64,000 bases of DNA from Pseudolysinimonas_A sp044239695 (GTDB lineage Bacteria; Actinomycetota; Actinomycetes; Actinomycetales; Microbacteriaceae): the NCBI RefSeq assembly GCF_044239695.1, contig NZ_JBIIAW010000001.1, positions 15,976 to 79,975 of the forward strand. Direction: 5' to 3'. Under the pieces are notes generated by a model. That model ran no database searches. It saw only the letters and a program-made list of their open reading frames with translations, and had not been told where the DNA came from. Position numbers and translations under genes: made by a program. Below are positions 49,732 through 59,184 of the stretch, piece after piece (position 1 is the first letter of the stretch; every line of letters starts with the position of its first letter).

Positions 49732-50181
49732 TCAGAGGTCTCGCCCGTAGCACCGCGAGTGCACGGAGTCGCGGTAGTACCCGAAGCTCGCGATGGCCGC
49801 GTACCCCTCGCGTTCGTAGAACCGCATCGCGTCGGGCTGCTCCGTTCCCGTCTCGAGGACCAGGCGGTTCCAACCGCGGGAACGGGCCTCGTCCTCCAGT
49901 CGTCGCAGCACCGCGGTCGACACCCCGGTACCTCGCCGCGACGGGACCACGTACATCCTCTTCACCTCGCCGTGGGCGGGATCGAGCTGCCTCAGGCCGC
50001 CGCAGCCGACCGGCTCGTCACCGTCGTAGGCCACCAGGAAGACCGTGATGTCGTCCGCCGTCGGAGGCGGCCCGGGCTCGGAGTCGTCGACGCCGTAGCG
50101 CGCCGAGATCTCGGTCTTCTGCTCCACGCGCAGCCGAGCGCCCGCCGGGTCGTCCCAGGCGACGGCCCGCACCTCGATCAC
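49732..50181 (-). CDS. GNAT family N-acetyltransferase
   Basis: A 149-residue acetyltransferase. GCGGLRQLDPAHGEVKRMYVVPSRRGTGVSTAVLRRLEDEA holds the RMYV and the Q/RxxGxG/A acetyl-CoA motif near residues 70-90, followed by LVLETGTEQPDAMRFYEREGYA. Substrate unknown. The GTG start overlaps the purC stop (GTGA), so it is co-translated with purC. Confidence 0.85.
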   Translation of the reverse strand: MIEVRAVAWDDPAGARLRVEQKTEISARYGVDDSEPGPPPTADDITVFLVAYDGDEPVGCGGLRQLDPAHGEVKRMYVVPSRRGTGVSTAVLRRLEDEARSRGWNRLVLETGTEQPDAMRFYEREGYAAIASFGYYRDSVHSRCYGRDL

Positions 50182-51068
50182 GGCTCGACGAGGAACCGGT
50201 CGACGAGCTCCCGATACCGGGCGGCCGTGCGCTCGACGATCTCGGCGGGCAGCTCGGGCGGGTCCCCCGTCTTGTCCCAGTTCGCCGCGAGCCAGTCGCG
50301 CACGATCTGCTTGTCGTAGCTCTCCAGGCGCCCGGGGCCCCCGGCCGCGTAGGTGGCGGCATCCCAGTAGCGGCTGGAGTCGCTCGTCAGCACCTCGTCG
50401 GCGAGCACGGCTTCGCCGGTCTGCGGGTCGCGGCCGAACTCGAACTTCGAGTCGGCGAGGAGGATGCCCCGCTCCGCCGCGATCGCCGAGGCGGTCATGA
50501 AGATCCGCAGGCTCGCGTCCCGCAGCATGACCGCATCCGCGTCGCCGACGATCTCGGCCATGCGCTCGAAGGTGATGTTCTCGTCGTGCTCGCCCATCGG
50601 CGCCTTGAAGGCGGGCGTGAAGATCGGCTCGGGCAGTTCGTCGCCCTCCTCGAGTCCGGCCGGCAGCGGCACGCCGCACACCGACTGCGTCACCCGGTAC
50701 TCGGCCCAGCCCGATCCGGCGAGGTACCCGCGCACGACGCACTCGATGGGGAACATGTCGAGCGCGTGCACGATCATCGTGCGCGGAGCGATCTCGTCGG
50801 GCAGGTGCTCGCCGAGCGACGGATGCGCGGCCGCGAGGTGCGTCGGCTCGCCGAGCTTGCCGAACCACCACAGCGACAGTTGGGTGAGCAACGCGCCCTT
50901 CCCCGGGATCCCGGGCTCCAGGATGTGGTCGAAGGCGCTCACCCGGTCGGAGGTGACGACGAGCAGCCGCCCGGGATGCGAGCCCGACTCGTAGAGGTCG
51001 CGCACCTTGCCCGAGTAGAGGTGGTGCCAGCCGAGGGCTTCCAGCCGTGAATCCGCGACCGTCTTCAC
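50178..51068 (-). CDS. purC: Phosphoribosylaminoimidazole-succinocarboxamide synthase
   Basis: PurC condenses CAIR with aspartate using ATP to give SAICAR, step 8 of purine synthesis. The 296 residues match the larger bacterial/fungal-type PurC. Seen: HLYSGKVRDLYE near residue 15, VTSDRVSAFDHIL near 35, FPIECVVRGYLAGSGW and LADSKFEFG near 195, plus EVLTSDSSRYW. The start is GTG at 51068 with AGAAGG 4 nt upstream; a 40-codon upstream extension lacks a ribosome site. It lies 16 bp after purD, in the same transcription unit. Confidence 0.96.
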   Translation of the reverse strand: MKTVADSRLEALGWHHLYSGKVRDLYESGSHPGRLLVVTSDRVSAFDHILEPGIPGKGALLTQLSLWWFGKLGEPTHLAAAHPSLGEHLPDEIAPRTMIVHALDMFPIECVVRGYLAGSGWAEYRVTQSVCGVPLPAGLEEGDELPEPIFTPAFKAPMGEHDENITFERMAEIVGDADAVMLRDASLRIFMTASAIAAERGILLADSKFEFGRDPQTGEAVLADEVLTSDSSRYWDAATYAAGGPGRLESYDKQIVRDWLAANWDKTGDPPELPAEIVERTAARYRELVDRFLVEP

Positions 51069-51084
51069 TGAGCCTTCTCCGTGA

Positions 51085-52353
<1,269 letters not shown>

Positions 52354-52359
52354 GCCCCT

Positions 52360-52365
52360 AGCGTA
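52360..52365 (-). promoter_or_regulatory. -10 box TACGCT of purD
   Basis: TACGCT on the minus strand, 6 nt before the GTG at 52353; predicted leaderless purD-purC transcript. Confidence 0.5.
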
Positions 52366-52403
52366 GTCAGACGTTTCGGGCACCCTCGGGGCAGGATGGG
52401 GGC

Positions 52404-53144
52404 ATGCGTCGCCGTCTGATCGCCACCGCCCTCGTCCTCGGCGCGGCCGCCCTGCTGCCCGCGACGTCCGCGGCGGCGCAGGCCCCCGGATGCGAGGTCG
52501 GCACCGCCACGCTCGACTGGGGATTCAAGGAGTCGTTCCGCGCGTACATCGACGGCTCGATCGCGAACGGGGAGTGGACGGTCGCCGACGGCGCGACCTA
52601 CGCGACGCCGTCGTTCGGATTCCCCTCGGACTCCGGGCGGATCGACCCGCGCGGGCCGAACGGGTCGATCGCCTTCACCGGCTCGGTACGCTTCACCGGG
52701 CACGGCGGCATCCTCGACACGACCGTCGCCAACCCGGTGCTGGTCATCCGGGCCGACGGTACCGGTGCGCTGCTGCTCGACGTCAGCGGACCGACGATGG
52801 AGGGCGACCAGGTCTCGGTCACCGAGGCGGCCTTCCTCGACGTCGACCTCGCCGGACAGGACCTCACCCCCGTCGACGGGATCGTGACGATCGACGCGGC
52901 CCCGACCACGCTGACCGTCGACGGCGCCGAGGCGTTCCCGAACTACGAGGCCGGCAGCGCCTTCGACCCGATCACCGTCACCGCCGACGTCGGGGACTGC
53001 GATCTGACCGGCCAGCCGATCGGCACCGACGTGGTCGAGGGGGATTCCGACGTCGCACTGGTTCCGGTCGTCGTGATCAGCGCCGCCGCGGTGGCCCTCG
53101 TCACCGGGGTGGTCATCGTGATCGCGCGGAGCCGGCGCACATGA
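52404..53144 (+). CDS. HtaA domain-containing heme-binding protein (predicted)
   Basis: A 246-residue surface protein: signal peptide (RRRLIATALVLGAAALLPATSAAAQA), one HtaA domain starting GTATLDWGFKESFRAYIDGSIANG, and a C-terminal membrane helix (VALVPVVVISAAAVALVTGVVIVIA) followed by RSRRT, a membrane-anchor pattern. HtaA domains in corynebacteria bind heme and pass it to an ABC importer (Hmu). The W-x-F-K-x-S-F-R stretch and G-x-G at the domain edge are present; the axial heme ligand cannot be assigned by eye. No heme transporter genes are adjacent. Confidence 0.8.
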   Translation: MRRRLIATALVLGAAALLPATSAAAQAPGCEVGTATLDWGFKESFRAYIDGSIANGEWTVADGATYATPSFGFPSDSGRIDPRGPNGSIAFTGSVRFTGHGGILDTTVANPVLVIRADGTGALLLDVSGPTMEGDQVSVTEAAFLDVDLAGQDLTPVDGIVTIDAAPTTLTVDGAEAFPNYEAGSAFDPITVTADVGDCDLTGQPIGTDVVEGDSDVALVPVVVISAAAVALVTGVVIVIARSRRT

Positions 53145-53515
53145 GCGTGCGGCGGCGCATCGCCACGGCCGACGGCATCGCCGCGGTCGAAGCCGTGCTC
53201 GCCGGAGCCGACGCCCGCGCGACGGTCGCTCTGGCATCCCGATACCTGCTCGAGCAGCTCGCCGACGAGGCGGAGGGGCACACCGTCGAGGTGCGCGTGC
53301 CGCCGTTCGGAGCGGTGCAGGCCGTCGACGGACCCCGTCACACCCGCGGCACCCCGCCGAACGTCGTGGAGATGGATGCCGCCACCTGGATCGCGCTCGC
53401 CACCGGATCGCTGCACTGGGACGCGGCCGTTGCCGACCTCCGCGTCACGGCATCCGGCCAGCGCGCCTCGCTCGCCGACAATCTGCCGCTGCGGTGGGGG
53501 AGAATGGTCCCGTGA
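53141..53515 (+). CDS. Sterol carrier family protein
   Basis: A 124-residue protein resembling the actinobacterial 'sterol carrier family' (SCP2-fold, close to the C-terminal part of MDMPI-like proteins). VRVPPFGAVQAVDGPRHTRGTPPNVVEMDAATWIALATG is the recognisable stretch and ASGQRASLADNLPL the end of the fold. Ligand unknown; despite the name, no sterol binding is implied. ATG overlaps the HtaA gene stop by 4 bp, and its own stop overlaps the next gene (GTGA). It commonly sits beside purF in related genomes. Confidence 0.8.
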   Translation: MSVRRRIATADGIAAVEAVLAGADARATVALASRYLLEQLADEAEGHTVEVRVPPFGAVQAVDGPRHTRGTPPNVVEMDAATWIALATGSLHWDAAVADLRVTASGQRASLADNLPLRWGRMVP

Positions 53516-53790
53516 GCGAGTCCGAGGCCAGCATCCGTCGTGCCCCGAAGGTCGGCGTGTTCCTCGTGCTCGGCGCCGTGCTCGGAGCGCTCGTGACCCT
53601 CATCCTGACGAGCCTGTTCCGCGCCGACCCCACCGTCGGGTTCCTCGCGTCGTACGCCTACTTCTGCCTGTTCGGCATCCCGGCGGGCCTGTTCCTCGGC
53701 GCGCTCGTCGCGATCGTGCTCGACGTGATCTCGACCCGGCGGGCCCGCACCGTGACCGTGGCCCGCGACGAAGTCACCGACGGCGAGTAA
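53512..53790 (+). CDS. Small membrane protein, unknown function
   Basis: A 92-residue protein with two helices: about residues 15-37 (VGVFLVLGAVLGALVTLILTSLF) and 46-73 (FLASYAYFCLFGIPAGLFLGALVAIVLDV), short hydrophilic ends. No family recognised, but it has the form of a conserved actinobacterial protein found beside the purF gene. GTG overlaps the previous stop (GTGA); an ATG at 53494 would be inside the previous gene. Confidence 0.7.
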   Translation: MSESEASIRRAPKVGVFLVLGAVLGALVTLILTSLFRADPTVGFLASYAYFCLFGIPAGLFLGALVAIVLDVISTRRARTVTVARDEVTDGE

Positions 53791-53801
53791 CCCGGGCGCG
53801 C

Positions 53802-55259
53802 CTAGCTGGCCTGGTTCGACTCGACCCAGGCCAGGTATTCGTCGCTGACGGTTCCGGTGATGTAGTCGCCGGTGAAGCACGACATCTCGAGCGCCTCGAT
53901 GTCGGAGCCCTCGAGGATCGCCGCCTGCATGTCGGCGACCTCCTGGTAGATGAGGTAGTCGGCGCCGAGCGCCGTCGCGATCTCGGGGATCTTGCGTCCG
54001 GCGGCCACCAACTCGTGCCGCGACGGCATGTTGATGCCGTAGACGTGCGGGTAGCGCACCGGCGGCGCGGCCGAGGTGAACGTCACCGAGTTCGCGCCGG
54101 CCTGGCGGGCCATGTCGACGATCTCCTTGCTCGTCGTGCCGCGCACGATCGAGTCGTCGACGATGAGCACGTTCTTGTTCTTGAACTCGCTCGACATCGC
54201 ATTCAGCTTCTGCTTGACGCTGCGGCGACGCTGCTCCTGCCCCGGCATGATGAAGGTGCGGCCGACGTAGCGGTTCTTGTAGAACCCCTCGCGGTACGGG
54301 ATGCCGAGTTTCTGCGCCACCTGCATCGCCGCCGGGCGCGAGGAGTCGGGGATCGGCATGACGACGTCGATCGCCCCCGACGGGGTGTAGCGCTCGATCG
54401 TGTCGGCGAGCCGGTCGCCGAGCCGCAACCGGGCCTCGTAGACCGAGATGCCGTTCATGATCGAGTCGGGACGCGCGAGGTACACGTACTCGAACGAGCA
54501 CGGGATGAGCACCGGATTCTTGGCGCACTGACGGCTGAACATCTCGCCGTCCCGGGTGATGAAGACCGCCTCGCCCGGCGCGACGTCGCGCACCAGCTCG
54601 TAGCCGTCGGCCTCGAGCACGAGCGACTCGCTCGCCACGATCCATTCGTAGCCGACGAGTCCCGCGGGTTTGCGCCCGAGCACCAGCGGGCGGATGCCGA
54701 AGGGATCCCGGAAGGCGAGCAACCCGTGACCGGCGATCAGCGCGATCGAGGCGTACGACCCCTCGACGCGTTCGTGCAGCGTCTCGATCGCATCGAAGAC
54801 CTGATCCGGGTCGAGCGTCGTGCCGCGCACCTGCTGCTGGAGTTCGTGGGCCAGCACGTTCACGAGCAACTCGGTGTCGGAGTCGGTGTTGAGGTGCCGC
54901 CGGTCGATGCTGAACAGCGCCTGCTTCAGCTCCCGTGTGTTGGTGAGGTTGCCGTTGTGCACGAGCACGATGCCGTAGGGCGCGTTCACGTAGAACGGCT
55001 GCGACTCCTGCTCCTTGTTGGCGTCGCCGCGGGTCGTGTAGCGCACGTGGCCGAGGCCCATCGTGCCGAGCAGGCTGCGCATGTCGCGCGTGCGGTACGC
55101 CTCGCGCACCTGGCCGCGCGCGCGCTGGAGGTGGATCGTGCTGCCGTCGGCGGTCGCGATGCCGGTGGAATCCTGGCCGCGGTGCTGGAGCAGACTCAGC
55201 GCGTCGTAGACCTGTTGGTTGACCGGGTTCGCGGAGACGATGCCGACGATGCCGCACAT
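53802..55259 (-). CDS. purF: Amidophosphoribosyltransferase
   Basis: The first committed enzyme of purine synthesis: PRPP plus glutamine to phosphoribosylamine. 485 residues, with MCGIVGIV at the start (Cys2 after Met removal is the glutaminase nucleophile), GHVRYTTRGD near 72, HNGNLTNT near 101 and the PRTase loop VLIVDDSIVRGTTSKEI near 350. Cys residues KNPVLIPCSFEYVYLARPDS and MSCFTGDYITG are compatible with the Fe-S type. ATG preceded by GGGAG at a rather long distance (about 11 nt). Confidence 0.97.
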   Translation of the reverse strand: MCGIVGIVSANPVNQQVYDALSLLQHRGQDSTGIATADGSTIHLQRARGQVREAYRTRDMRSLLGTMGLGHVRYTTRGDANKEQESQPFYVNAPYGIVLVHNGNLTNTRELKQALFSIDRRHLNTDSDTELLVNVLAHELQQQVRGTTLDPDQVFDAIETLHERVEGSYASIALIAGHGLLAFRDPFGIRPLVLGRKPAGLVGYEWIVASESLVLEADGYELVRDVAPGEAVFITRDGEMFSRQCAKNPVLIPCSFEYVYLARPDSIMNGISVYEARLRLGDRLADTIERYTPSGAIDVVMPIPDSSRPAAMQVAQKLGIPYREGFYKNRYVGRTFIMPGQEQRRRSVKQKLNAMSSEFKNKNVLIVDDSIVRGTTSKEIVDMARQAGANSVTFTSAAPPVRYPHVYGINMPSRHELVAAGRKIPEIATALGADYLIYQEVADMQAAILEGSDIEALEMSCFTGDYITGTVSDEYLAWVESNQAS

Positions 55260-55357
55260 GGTTTGCGGTGACTCCCGGAAGTTGAAACACGAGGTACCGG
55301 GCGGGTACGTCTCAGTGTCCCACAGGTGTCCGGATGGCGCTCAGGCGGACCGCGGCG

Positions 55358-55939
55358 TCAGTCCTCGACGGTGAGGAGGCGGTCGACGATCGGCTCGAGC
55401 GCGAGCGCGTAGGACGACTCGTCGTCGCGGAGCAGCTCGTCGACCGCGATCGCCTGCTCGCCGATCCACCAGATGCCCGCGGTGGTGAGCGGGAGGACTT
55501 CGATGCGCAGAAAGAACGGGCGGGGCTCGACACCGAGCGCGGCGCGTCGCTCGCGCACGACGGCGTCGAACGTTCCCGGGTAGCCCTGCTGGAAGCGCGC
55601 GATCTCACGATCGGCGTACGCCTCGTGCACGACGTCCGCCCACGTCCGGGCGTCGTCGAGATGCTTCCGGAGCGCGCGATCTCCGACCTCCTCGAAAGCC
55701 GGTGGCAGCGGCGGAAGGAATCGCGTCTTGTCCTGGTCGACGATGTCGATCCACCACCGTTGCCACCACCAGTTGGTGGTCTCGTCGGCCGGACCGGCGT
55801 CGGGCAGACCGGTCCCGAGAAGGCGCGGCAGCCCGCTCGGATCGATGACGCCGAGGGCATCCCGCAGGTAGAGGCCGACGAGCACCTCGCGCGACGCGTC
55901 CTGCGTCACGTTGATCTCGTCGCCGTAGGGGAGCCGCAC
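55358..55939 (-). CDS. Conserved hypothetical protein divergent from purM
   Basis: A 193-residue cytosolic protein, acidic, Trp-rich in the middle (WWWQRWWIDIVDQDKTRF) and with PRPFFLRIEVLPLTTAGIWWIGEQAIAVDELLRDD near the C-terminus. No transmembrane segment, signal or catalytic motif is evident. I do not recognise a family. GTG start at 55939 is fixed by TAGCCT 6 nt upstream, so the gene is leaderless, with a promoter that overlaps that of purM. Codon use is like that of neighbouring genes, so it is not an obvious foreign insertion. Confidence 0.7.
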   Translation of the reverse strand: MRLPYGDEINVTQDASREVLVGLYLRDALGVIDPSGLPRLLGTGLPDAGPADETTNWWWQRWWIDIVDQDKTRFLPPLPPAFEEVGDRALRKHLDDARTWADVVHEAYADREIARFQQGYPGTFDAVVRERRAALGVEPRPFFLRIEVLPLTTAGIWWIGEQAIAVDELLRDDESSYALALEPIVDRLLTVED

Positions 55940-55974
55940 CCGGTCAGGCTACGCCGTCCCGGTAGCCTGAATCC
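55940..55974. promoter_or_regulatory. Symmetric divergent leaderless promoters of the unknown gene and purM
   Basis: TAGCCT at 55963-55968 (plus) lies 6 nt before the purM GTG. The same TAGCCT on the minus strand (55951-55946) lies 6 nt before the GTG at 55939. The two boxes are only 11 bp apart, so the two polymerases must compete for overlapping sites. Confidence 0.6.
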
Positions 55975-57081
55975 GTGTCCACCACCCCGACCGATCCGTA
56001 TGCCGCCGCCGGAGTCGACACCCATGCGGGCGATCTCGCGGTCGAGCTGATGAAGTCGGCGGTCGGTCGCACGCAGGGCCCCGAAGTGCTGGGTGGGGTC
56101 GGCGGATTCGCCGGACTGTTCGACGTCTCGGCGCTGCTCGCCTACCGGCGTCCGCTGCTGGCGACCAGCACGGATGGCGTGGGCACGAAGATCGCGATCG
56201 CCCAGGCCCTCGACGTGCACGACACGATCGGGCAGGACCTCGTCGGTATGGTCGTCGACGACATCGTCGTGGTCGGCGCGAAACCGCTGTTCATGACCGA
56301 CTACATCGCCTGCGGCAAGATCGTGCCCGACCGCATCGCCGCGATCGTCACCGGCATCGCCACCGCGTGCGCGGCCACCGGCACCGCTCTCGTCGGCGGC
56401 GAGACGGCCGAGCATCCCGGGCTCATCGCCGACGACGACTACGACGTCGCGGGAGCCGCCGTCGGCGCGGTCGAAGCGGATGACGTGCTCGGTCCCGAGA
56501 AGGTTCGGCACGGCGACGTGGTCGTCGCGATCGCGTCGAGCGGGTTGCACAGCAACGGCTTCTCGCTCGTGCGCAAGATCCTGCGCGACCGCGGCGTCGC
56601 GGTCACCGACGACGCCGCGGAGTTCGGCGGCACCGTCGGCGCGGCGCTGCTGGAGCCGACGCGCCTCTACACCTCGCCGCTGCTGCGCGTGATCGACGAT
56701 CTGCCGTCGGCCGTGCACGCGCTCTCCCACGTCACCGGCGGAGGCCTGGCGGCCAACCTCGCGCGCGTGCTGCCCGCCGGGTCGTGGGTCGAGGTCGATC
56801 GCTCGACCTGGAGCCCGCAACCGGTGTTCCGCATCCTCGCCGACTGGGGCGCGCTCGCGCTGGACGACACGGAAGGCACCTGGAACCTCGGCGTCGGGTT
56901 CCTCGCCGTCGTCGCGCAGGAGGCGGCGAGTGGCGTCACCCACGCACTGACCGCCGCCGGGCTGCCCGCCTGGGTCGTCGGCCGGGTCACCGTCGGCACC
57001 CGCGACCTCGAGGGTTTCGTGCAGGGGGCGAAGGGCGTCGACGGCGGAGCCGTGCGGCTCGTCGGTTCGTACGCCGGTTAG
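55975..57081 (+). CDS. purM: Phosphoribosylformylglycinamidine cyclo-ligase
   Basis: PurM (AIR synthetase) closes FGAM to AIR with ATP, step 5 of the pathway. 368 residues. Signatures: YAAAGVDTHAGDLAVELMK at the start, LLATSTDGVGTKIAIAQAL near 62, GMVVDDIVVVGAKPLFMTDYIACGK near 90 and VTGGGLAANLARVLP near 255. GTG start with TAGCCT 6 nt upstream. It is encoded apart from purF, from which it is separated by the unknown gene. Confidence 0.97.
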   Translation: MSTTPTDPYAAAGVDTHAGDLAVELMKSAVGRTQGPEVLGGVGGFAGLFDVSALLAYRRPLLATSTDGVGTKIAIAQALDVHDTIGQDLVGMVVDDIVVVGAKPLFMTDYIACGKIVPDRIAAIVTGIATACAATGTALVGGETAEHPGLIADDDYDVAGAAVGAVEADDVLGPEKVRHGDVVVAIASSGLHSNGFSLVRKILRDRGVAVTDDAAEFGGTVGAALLEPTRLYTSPLLRVIDDLPSAVHALSHVTGGGLAANLARVLPAGSWVEVDRSTWSPQPVFRILADWGALALDDTEGTWNLGVGFLAVVAQEAASGVTHALTAAGLPAWVVGRVTVGTRDLEGFVQGAKGVDGGAVRLVGSYAG

Positions 57082-57181
57082 CACGTTGCGCGCGACGCGT
57101 CACCCGCGTTGCACCCAGAAGTGACCTGACGGAGCGGCCGATCCCCGGCGGACCCGGCCGCCCTCTCGCGTCCGGGTGACT

Positions 57182-57187
57182 TAAGCT
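57182..57187 (+). promoter_or_regulatory. -10 box TAAGCT of the lipoprotein gene
   Basis: TAAGCT ends 6 nt before the GTG at 57194; predicted leaderless. The 112-bp gap between purM and this gene holds nothing else that I can name. Confidence 0.5.
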
Positions 57188-57193
57188 CACGTC

Positions 57194-57730
57194 GTGACCA
57201 CGATCATCACCCGCACCGGGATCGCCGCCATCGCCCTCGCGCTGACCGTGTCGCTGGGAGGCTGCTTCGCCCCCGGCGGCGGCACGCCCGATCCCGTTCC
57301 CACCGAGACCACGTCGGTCGAGGCGGGGCTGGGCGTGCCGATCCGCGTCGTCCAGTCGGAGGGGGTCGGCGAACTCACGATCACGAACCCGACATGGTCC
57401 GAGGTCGAGCCAAGCGGCCTGCCGATCGATTCGGTCAAGGGCGGCTTCCTCGTCATGGATGCCACCTGGACGACGGTCGAAGGCACGACGAGCATGATCA
57501 TCAACTACAACGTGGTCGAGAACGCCGACGGCGAAGGCGATCAGTACTTCTTCGTCAAGGACGCCTTCGCCGGCAACGATCTGCAGGTGGGCGACACGAT
57601 CTCGGGCCAGCTCGCGTTCGACATCGGCCCCGGCCCGTACACCTTCATCGCCTACGACGACTTCGTCACCGACGTGATGGCGTCATTCCCCTTCGAGGCG
57701 GAGCCGCGGGAGGGCGTGCTCTGGAGCTGA
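57194..57730 (+). CDS. Lipoprotein with DUF4352-like domain
   Basis: A 178-residue lipoprotein. The signal runs TTIITRTGIAAIALALTVSLGGC with lipobox LGGC; a Pro/Thr/Glu-rich linker follows (CFAPGGGTPDPVPTETT). The mature domain has LTITNPTWSEVEPSGLPIDSVKGGFLVMDATWTTVEGTTS and ISGQLAFDIGPGPYTFIAYDD, the beta-rich pattern of DUF4352/telokin-like secreted domains. Role unknown; probably an extracellular, membrane-anchored protein. Confidence 0.72.
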   Translation: MTTIITRTGIAAIALALTVSLGGCFAPGGGTPDPVPTETTSVEAGLGVPIRVVQSEGVGELTITNPTWSEVEPSGLPIDSVKGGFLVMDATWTTVEGTTSMIINYNVVENADGEGDQYFFVKDAFAGNDLQVGDTISGQLAFDIGPGPYTFIAYDDFVTDVMASFPFEAEPREGVLWS

Positions 57731-57733
57731 CGG

Positions 57734-58552
57734 TCAGTCGCCCGGTGTCCCGCGGCGGGCTCCGCGTCGCACCCGCCGGGCTTCGCGCCGCACCCGTCGC
57801 CGCGCCTCGCGAATGCTGCGTGGAGTGAGGCGCAGCACCGGCCAGCCGTGCTCCTGCGCGTGGTGGGCGAGCGCGGCATCCGGATTCACCACGACGGGGT
57901 TGCCCACCATCTCCAGCAGCGGGATGTCGTTGCGGCTGTCGGAGTAGGCCCAGCAGTCGGCGAGGTCGGCCTGGGCCGTCGCGGCGAGGTCGCGGGCGGC
58001 GTCGGCTTTGCGCTCCGCGTGCAGGGTGTGCCCGACGAGCCGCCCGGTGTAGACCCCGTCGATCGCCTCGACGACGGTGCCGAGGGCACCGGTCAGCCCG
58101 AGGTGCTTCGCCATCACGGTGCCGATCTCGACCGGGGTCGCCGAGACGAGCCAGACCTCATGGCCCTTCGCGATGTGATCCTGCGTGAGCCCGACGGTGT
58201 CGGGGTAGAGCCGCTTCTGGATGCGGTGCTCCCAGATGTGCTCGGCGAGCGCGTTGACGTCGGCGACCGCGAGCCCGCCGACGAGCCCGAGGGCGCGATC
58301 CCGGGCGCTGTCGAGGTGATCCTGGTTCTCGCCGACCGAGATGAACCGCCGCTGGTGCCAGGCGAACCGGGCGATCTCCGGGAAGCGGATGATCTTGCGC
58401 GCCCAGGCCTCCCGGCCGAGATGGAACAGGCTCGTGCCGCGCATCAGCGTGTTGTCGACGTCGAAGAACGCGATGATCGGGCGCTCGCTGGGAGCAGGGA
58501 GCTCGTGGACTCCGGTGGCGGTGTCGTCGATCGGCGACATCTCCTCGGGCAT
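57734..58552 (-). CDS. HAD-IB family hydrolase (SerB-like)
   Basis: A 272-residue phosphatase of the PSP-like HAD-IB class. Motif I is IAFFDVDNTLMRGTS near residue 29 (nucleophile Asp), motif II WLVSATPVEIGTVMAK near 133 and motif III/IV DCWAYSDSRNDIPLLEMVGNPVVVNPD near 205. The C-terminus is extremely Arg-rich (RRRVRREARRVRRGARRG), which might bind membranes or RNA. Acts on a small phosphoester; the exact one is unknown. The ATG at 58552 (MPEEMSP) is fixed by TAAGCT 6 nt upstream, excluding the inner ATG at 58540. Confidence 0.86.
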   Translation of the reverse strand: MPEEMSPIDDTATGVHELPAPSERPIIAFFDVDNTLMRGTSLFHLGREAWARKIIRFPEIARFAWHQRRFISVGENQDHLDSARDRALGLVGGLAVADVNALAEHIWEHRIQKRLYPDTVGLTQDHIAKGHEVWLVSATPVEIGTVMAKHLGLTGALGTVVEAIDGVYTGRLVGHTLHAERKADAARDLAATAQADLADCWAYSDSRNDIPLLEMVGNPVVVNPDAALAHHAQEHGWPVLRLTPRSIREARRRVRREARRVRRGARRGTPGD

Positions 58553-58602
58553 CCCCCGAGCTTAATGCCCGCCAGGAAACCGGCGGGTCGTATCGTGGGG
58601 GC
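58553..58602. promoter_or_regulatory. Divergent leaderless promoters, HAD-IB gene and glutaredoxin-like gene
   Basis: TAAGCT on the minus strand (58564-58559) is 6 nt from the HAD ATG. TATCGT on the plus strand (58591-58596) is 6 nt from the GTG at 58603. Both genes are predicted to be leaderless. Confidence 0.55.
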
Positions 58603-58839
58603 GTGCCTGACGTCCTGCTGCTCGGCAAACCGGGATGCCACCTCTGCGACGACGCCCGGGCGATCGTCGCCGAGGTGCTGACCGAGTTCCCGCAGGTGTC
58701 GTTCGCCGAGAAGTCGATCCTGGACGACCCGGAGCTGCTCGACGCCTATGCCGAGGAGATCCCGGTCGTGCTGATCGACGGCCGAGTGCACACCATCTGG
58801 CGGGTCGACCCCGCCCGGCTCAGGAAGGCCCTGCAGTGA
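58603..58839 (+). CDS. Glutaredoxin family protein (DUF836)
   Basis: A 78-residue thioredoxin-fold protein. LLGKPGCHLCDDARAIV holds the CxxC redox pair (Cys13 and Cys16, separated by His-Leu). EEIPVVLIDGRVHTIWRVDP includes the cis-Pro of the thioredoxin fold (PVV) and the end of strand 4. Likely a thiol reductase of the DUF836/glutaredoxin-like group. Its stop overlaps the next gene (GTGA), so the two are made together. Confidence 0.87.
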   Translation: MPDVLLLGKPGCHLCDDARAIVAEVLTEFPQVSFAEKSILDDPELLDAYAEEIPVVLIDGRVHTIWRVDPARLRKALQ

Positions 58840-59135
58840 TCCGTCATCTGGTGCTCTGGAAGCTCGCGACCGTCGACGCCGACGAGAAGGCCGCGACCGT
58901 CGCCGAGATGAGTGCGCGGTTCGGCGCTCTCGTGGCGATCATCGACGGCACGGAGCGGATCGACATCCGCGCCGACCTCGGCGAGACCGGCGGCAACTGG
59001 GATGTCGTGCTCGACGCCGACTACCGCGACCGCGCAGCGCTCGAGGCCTACCAGGTGCATCCCGCGCACGTCGAGGTCGCGGCCTTCGTGCGTTCGGTGG
59101 TGACGTCGCGATCGTGCATCGACTTCGAGGTCTGA
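58836..59135 (+). CDS. Dabb (stress-responsive A/B barrel) family protein
   Basis: A 99-residue dimeric alpha-beta barrel protein: IRHLVLWKLATVDADEKAATVAEM at the start, NWDVVLDADYRDRAALEAYQVHPAHVEVAAFVRSV at the end. The H-L-V-L-W-K opening and Y-Q-x-H-P-x-H pattern are typical Dabb features. Its function is unknown; members are stress-induced or act on polyketide-like substrates. Coupled to the glutaredoxin-like gene by GTGA. Confidence 0.85.
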   Translation: MIRHLVLWKLATVDADEKAATVAEMSARFGALVAIIDGTERIDIRADLGETGGNWDVVLDADYRDRAALEAYQVHPAHVEVAAFVRSVVTSRSCIDFEV

Positions 59136-59184
59136 CCGGCTCTAGCCTGAGGGCAGGTCAGGGACGACCGAAGGGAAGCACGCC

